Below, piece by piece: positions 60,742 through 64,000 of a DNA stretch of 64,000 nt. The position numbers were made by a program, and so were the translations under genes. The stretch is from ZC4RG36 sp964652205 (GTDB lineage Bacteria; Chloroflexota; Anaerolineae; Aggregatilineales; Phototrophicaceae), in the NCBI GenBank assembly GCA_964652205.1, contig CAZZAO010000001.1:1-64000 (forward strand), read 5' to 3'. The notes under the pieces were generated by a model. It saw only the letters and a program-made list of their open reading frames with translations, was not told the origin of the DNA and made no database searches. Each line of letters begins with the position of its first letter. Position 1 is the first letter of the stretch.

Positions 60742-61827
60742 ATGAAGACAATTCTGCTCGTCGGCGGCTTTGGGACGCGCCTGCGGCCTCTGACAAACAG
60801 CATCGCCAAGCCGATGGTTCCGCTGGTCAATCGACCGTTCACCGAATACACGCTCGACCTGCTCAAGCGCCACGGCCTGAAAGAAATCATCTTCAGCTCA
60901 TTTTATCTGCCCGAAGCGCTTCAATCGTACTTCGGCGACGGCTCGAAATTCGGCGTCCACATCGACTACTGTCTCGAAGACAGCCCGCGCGGCACGGCGG
61001 GGGCGATCAAGAATTGTGAACCCTATCTCGACGGTCAGACTTTCCTGATCTTCAACGGCGACGTGTTAACCGACCTCAACCTGACGGAGATGATCGACCG
61101 TCACCGGCAGAAGCAGGCGCTGGCGACGATTGCGCTCGGCAAAGTCATCGACCCGACGGCCTTCGGCATGGTTGACCTGCACGACGATGGCCGCGTCCAG
61201 CGCTGGTTCGAGAAGCCGTCGTGGGACGAAGTGACGAGCCGCTGGGTCAACATTGGGGCCAGCGTCTTTGAGCCAGAAGTCCTCAGCCGGATACCGGCGA
61301 ACGAAGCCGTGTCGATTGAGCGCCAGACTTACCCGGAGATGATCGATTCCGGCGCGCCGATCTACGGCTATCAGGCTCCGGCCTACTGGCTCGACATCGG
61401 CACGCCGTCCAAGTACATGCGCGGCGTCCGCAACATTCTCACCGGCGTGGTCGAGACGTCGATCCCCGGCAGACAGATCAGGCCGAACCTGTGGGTTGGC
61501 GAAGGCGTCCAGATCGACCCGACGGCAGCGCTCAAGGGGCCAGTGGTGATCGGCGATCACAGCCGTATCGGTTCCGGCGTCGTCATCGTCGGCCCGACCG
61601 TCGTCGGCGCGAACGTCGATATTGGCCGGGAAGTCTTTATCGAAGAATCGACCCTCTGGGACGACTGCCTCCTCGGCGAGCGCGCCTCGCTGACCGGGAC
61701 GATTCTCGGCAAGGGCGCGGTGCTCAAGCCTGACGCGACGCTCAAGGATGGCTGCATCGTCGAGAATCGCTACACTGTCGAGGCCGACCGTGTCTATGAC
61801 AACGATTCCATCCTCAGTTTCCCGTAA
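60742..61827 (+). CDS. Sugar-phosphate nucleotidyltransferase (GDP-mannose pyrophosphorylase-like)
   Basis: A 361-residue enzyme that joins a sugar 1-phosphate to an NTP. GGFGTRLRPLT near residue 7 is the nucleotide loop, KPMVPLVNRPF follows, and EKPS near residue 150 and WLDIGTPSKYMRG near residue 222 match the mannose/glucose-1-phosphate guanylyl- or thymidylyltransferase group. The C-terminal half is a left-handed beta-helix of hexapeptide repeats (IGDHSRIGSGVVIVGPTVVG). ATG at 60742 has GGGAG six bases upstream. It could supply nucleotide sugars to the glycosyltransferases at 14.7-18.2 kb; this is inference. Confidence 0.9.
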   Translation: MKTILLVGGFGTRLRPLTNSIAKPMVPLVNRPFTEYTLDLLKRHGLKEIIFSSFYLPEALQSYFGDGSKFGVHIDYCLEDSPRGTAGAIKNCEPYLDGQTFLIFNGDVLTDLNLTEMIDRHRQKQALATIALGKVIDPTAFGMVDLHDDGRVQRWFEKPSWDEVTSRWVNIGASVFEPEVLSRIPANEAVSIERQTYPEMIDSGAPIYGYQAPAYWLDIGTPSKYMRGVRNILTGVVETSIPGRQIRPNLWVGEGVQIDPTAALKGPVVIGDHSRIGSGVVIVGPTVVGANVDIGREVFIEESTLWDDCLLGERASLTGTILGKGAVLKPDATLKDGCIVENRYTVEADRVYDNDSILSFP

Positions 61828-61861
61828 TCGGTCACTGGCCGCATCCTACGGAGTATCTGCC

Positions 61862-62308
61862 ATGCGATCCAGAGATGAAATTTCCGCCGGGGGCGTCGTC
61901 TATCGAACGACGGCCAGTGGACTGGAAGTGCTGATCTGCAAGTCGTCCGGCTATCATCGCTGGGTGCTGCCGAAAGGGCTGGTCGATGAAGGGGAAACGC
62001 ACGAGCAGGCGGCAGCCCGCGAAGTCCATGAGGAAACCGGCGTCAGCGCGCGGCTGATCGGGCCGCTCGGCGAGCCGGAGAAGTACATTTATTCGCGCGG
62101 CGGGTTGCGGATTTTCAAGCGCGTTTACTATTTCCTGATGGTCTACGAGGCGGGCGACATCGCGCAGCATGACTACGAAATGGAAGACGTGCGCTGGGCC
62201 AGCTTTGCGGACGCCGATCAGCTTCTGGCCTATGATGGCGCGAAGTCGATGGTGCGCCGCGCTCAGGCCATGCTTGCGGCGGGGGAGAGCGGATCAGCGG
62301 ATGAATGA
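61862..62308 (+). CDS. NUDIX hydrolase
   Basis: A 148-residue NUDIX protein with the full box GLVDEGETHEQAAAREVHEETGV (G-x5-E-x7-REVxEE). It hydrolyses nucleoside diphosphate-linked compounds such as ADP-sugars, diadenosine polyphosphates or oxidised nucleotides. ISAGGVVYRTTASGLEVLICKS is typical of the Ap4A hydrolase-like subset. It starts 35 bases after the nucleotidyltransferase stop and may share its transcript. A terminator stem follows. Confidence 0.9.
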   Translation: MRSRDEISAGGVVYRTTASGLEVLICKSSGYHRWVLPKGLVDEGETHEQAAAREVHEETGVSARLIGPLGEPEKYIYSRGGLRIFKRVYYFLMVYEAGDIAQHDYEMEDVRWASFADADQLLAYDGAKSMVRRAQAMLAAGESGSADE

Positions 62309-62387
62309 GGGGGATTGCTCAAGCAGTCGATAGTGATCAATCCCCACCCATCTTTCACGCCCCGTCCGCCGGGAGTGAGAGTTTTTC

Positions 62388-62424
62388 ATGAGGCGTCACC
62401 GAACCGGGACGCCTCATTTCTTTT
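62388..62424 (+). terminator. Rho-independent terminator after NUDIX gene
   Basis: ATGAGGCGTC (62388-62397) pairs perfectly with GACGCCTCAT (62408-62417), a 10-bp stem with a 10-base loop, followed by TTTCTTTT on the plus strand. It overlaps the last codons of the convergent J-domain gene. Confidence 0.8.
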
Positions 62425-63328
62425 CCCTGCTGATGGCGTCGAAGGCGGCGTTGATGTCGGCCATCTTCGCCGTATACTTGTCTTTTTCTTCCGGGTGCAG
62501 GTCAGGGTGGAACTCGCGCGCTTTCCGGCGGTACGCTTGCTTGACCTCGTCATAAGTCGCCGTGACCGAGACGCCGAGCGTGCTGTAATGCTTGATGTGC
62601 GCCGCGCCGCGCTCGTAGGCGCTGCGCCCCTGCGACTGGCGACGCCTGCGCTGATTGGCGTAGTTACGATAGGTCTTGTTTTCGCCTGCGCTGCCATAAT
62701 GTCTGGCAAATTCATCCCAGGCATTCCAACTGCGCCGTTCCTGTTCGTCGCGCTTCGGGTCGGGCTGCGACCACTGCCGCCAGGAATAGCGAAACTGATG
62801 GCCTGCGCCAGGATCGCGCATTTTCCAGAATTCACCCTCGCCGAAGTCGACCGTGGCGAAAAACCCGCTCAGGTATTTGCTGGCAGCCTCGACGCGGAAG
62901 GTACGCAGCGCCGTGATGTCAGCCTCTGGCCCATAGGTGACAGAGCGCGGTCGGTTGCCCCATTTCCATTCCATGTGAACCGGGCGAATAGTTACGTCCT
63001 GGCCGTCGCACCAGTAGGCATAAACGCGGTTGTCGGCGACCGTATGCAGCGCGGCCATCCACACAGGCGGGTCGATCTCGCTGCAATCCGGCGGCATCAT
63101 CCGTCCGTCGATCAGGAACAGGCTGTAGACGTTGCGGGCGCTGTTGCGGGTGTAGTTCTCCTCGATTTCCATTAGCCGCAGCGCCCGGTTGATGACGTAA
63201 ACCGCGACCGACTTGCCCGTTTTGAGGTCAATCATCAGGTCTGCGCCGCCGATGTCGAGGCGCGTGCCGGTCACTCGCTCGGATTTTGCAGATTCTCTGG
63301 ACAGATAATTCAGGACGAATTTCTTCAT
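62414..63328 (-). CDS. J-domain protein with unknown N-terminal domain
   Basis: A 304-residue protein. The C-terminal J-domain (about 245-304) has HYSTLGVSVTATYDEVKQAY, the HPD at 274-276, and the fourth helix, so it should stimulate an Hsp70. There is no glycine-rich region or zinc fingers, so it is not a DnaJ proper. The first 180 residues have no family I know. Within them, RLDIGGADLMIDLKTGK (23-39) has a D-x-K like that of PD-(D/E)xK nucleases, but other motifs are missing. A charged linker (about 190-240) joins the parts. Confidence 0.75.
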   Translation of the reverse strand: MKKFVLNYLSRESAKSERVTGTRLDIGGADLMIDLKTGKSVAVYVINRALRLMEIEENYTRNSARNVYSLFLIDGRMMPPDCSEIDPPVWMAALHTVADNRVYAYWCDGQDVTIRPVHMEWKWGNRPRSVTYGPEADITALRTFRVEAASKYLSGFFATVDFGEGEFWKMRDPGAGHQFRYSWRQWSQPDPKRDEQERRSWNAWDEFARHYGSAGENKTYRNYANQRRRRQSQGRSAYERGAAHIKHYSTLGVSVTATYDEVKQAYRRKAREFHPDLHPEEKDKYTAKMADINAAFDAISREKK

Positions 63329-63541
63329 CAGATGCGTGTCGTCTCCAGCTTCCTACCCACGACGACTCGACGAAGGCAGGCTCGGCTGCTGCTTTCCATG
63401 TTACAGTAAAATAGTTATGTTGAGGTCTATGAAGCAGTCAATTGTATCGCGTTCTCTCAAGCGGTTCAACAGGAGCGCGAGAAATCCTTCGAGGTTCTAA
63501 TGCGTCGGAACGCCGGAAATCGGCGTATCAGGCAGAAAGAG

Positions 63542-64000
63542 ATGATGATGCTAAAGCGCGCGCTGCTGATCGCGGGTTCGATGCTCCTGCTGCTGATCGG
63601 CTCGACCGGGCAGGCGTCGGCGCAGGTTGGCGATTTTGATCTGGCGCTGGCTCGCGCGCTGTCCGACCAGCGGGCCAATCCCGGCTACCTGTTCGACTAC
63701 CGCGAGGCCGGGCGCTCGGTTGACCTTGACAACGGCGGCGGCGTCGTTTACGCCCGACTCTATGCCCGCCGGACGGGCGCGCTGGTTCCCGGAGTCATTG
63801 ACCTGATCGTGCTGACGCGCGACGATGGGCGCTGGAATGTCTTTCTCCCCGGCACTTACGGCTACGGCGAGGCGCAGACCCGGCTGCCCAAAGCGATCCG
63901 CGACGGCATCGATCCGGCTCCTTACCGCGTCAAGGCTGACCCGGCCATCGACGCCGCGCTGCCGCTGACTGATTTTCAGTTCCCGTGGGGCGCGGGCCGC
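63542..64000 (+). CDS. Secreted protein, cut by window end
   Basis: A frame of 153 codons runs to the last base with no stop. It starts with a signal peptide (RALLIAGSMLLLLIGSTGQASAQ) after AGAAAGAG. The mature part reads FDLALARALSDQRANPGYLF, then RLYARRTGALVPGVIDLIVL and FLPGTYGYGEAQ. The final segment LTDFQFPWGAGR resembles the start of an M23-type peptidase domain, but this is a guess. Three ATGs in a row leave the exact start open by two codons. Confidence 0.6.
   Translation, partial: MMMLKRALLIAGSMLLLLIGSTGQASAQVGDFDLALARALSDQRANPGYLFDYREAGRSVDLDNGGGVVYARLYARRTGALVPGVIDLIVLTRDDGRWNVFLPGTYGYGEAQTRLPKAIRDGIDPAPYRVKADPAIDAALPLTDFQFPWGAGR

Overview
The window is 64 kb of a GC-rich draft bacterial genome with one 10-base assembly gap (1553-1562). 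It is almost entirely protein-coding; I recognised no rRNA, tRNA, CRISPR array or complete transposon. Menaquinone synthesis genes, haem O/A synthesis genes (ctaA, ctaB), 2-oxoglutarate dehydrogenase, a branched-chain amino acid importer, several TTG/GTG starts and many short palindromic intergenic repeats point to an aerobic or facultative heterotroph. Chloroflexota (Anaerolineae-like) is my best guess for the lineage; this is inference from gene content and style only.

Layout. 1-3.7 kb: aspartate kinase divergent from ricT, then a LmbE-type deacetylase. 3.7-9.0 kb: a 153-bp MITE, then a tight run of M20 amidohydrolase, an S51-like protein, purA, a cobalamin-binding-type receptor and a soluble histidine kinase. 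9.0-14.7 kb: a small membrane protein with ctaA, ctaB and a cytochrome c, an expanded heptamer repeat, rqcH and ppk2. 14.7-18.3 kb: three glycosyltransferases in one operon. 18.3-22.8 kb: an orphan DUF433 gene, a TMEM175-like channel, repeat-rich DNA, a solute-binding protein and a clan GH-A hydrolase whose 5' end carries the second MITE. 22.8-25.8 kb: a kinase of the APH/MtnK fold translationally coupled to an enolase paralogue with altered catalytic residues, then a SIMPL protein. 25.8-33.1 kb: an antiporter-rhodanese fusion, two beta-propeller proteins, an SDR, an aldo/keto reductase remnant and an M20 dipeptidase. 33.1-42.8 kb (minus strand): sucA-sucB, a GH3 hydrolase, two PfkB kinases and two nucleoside hydrolases. 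43.2-45.4 kb: a DUF1801 protein, an HMA metal-binding protein and a class V aminotransferase. 45.4-55.6 kb: menF-menD-menB-menE with a TetR regulator at the head, a GGDEF-EAL protein at the tail and menH divergent behind an operator. 55.7-60.5 kb: a complete branched-chain amino acid ABC importer. 60.7-64 kb: a sugar nucleotidyltransferase, a NUDIX hydrolase, a J-domain protein and the start of a secreted protein.

The genes together describe respiration (menaquinone, haem A/O, cytochrome c, 2-oxoglutarate dehydrogenase), scavenging of amino acids, nucleosides and cell-wall sugars, and glycan synthesis. The most unusual items are the kinase plus divergent enolase pair, the two exactly 153-bp MITE copies with 10-11 bp target duplications, a tandem cassette that differs only by seven extra heptamers, and a TetR-type palindrome filling the spacer of the menH promoter.
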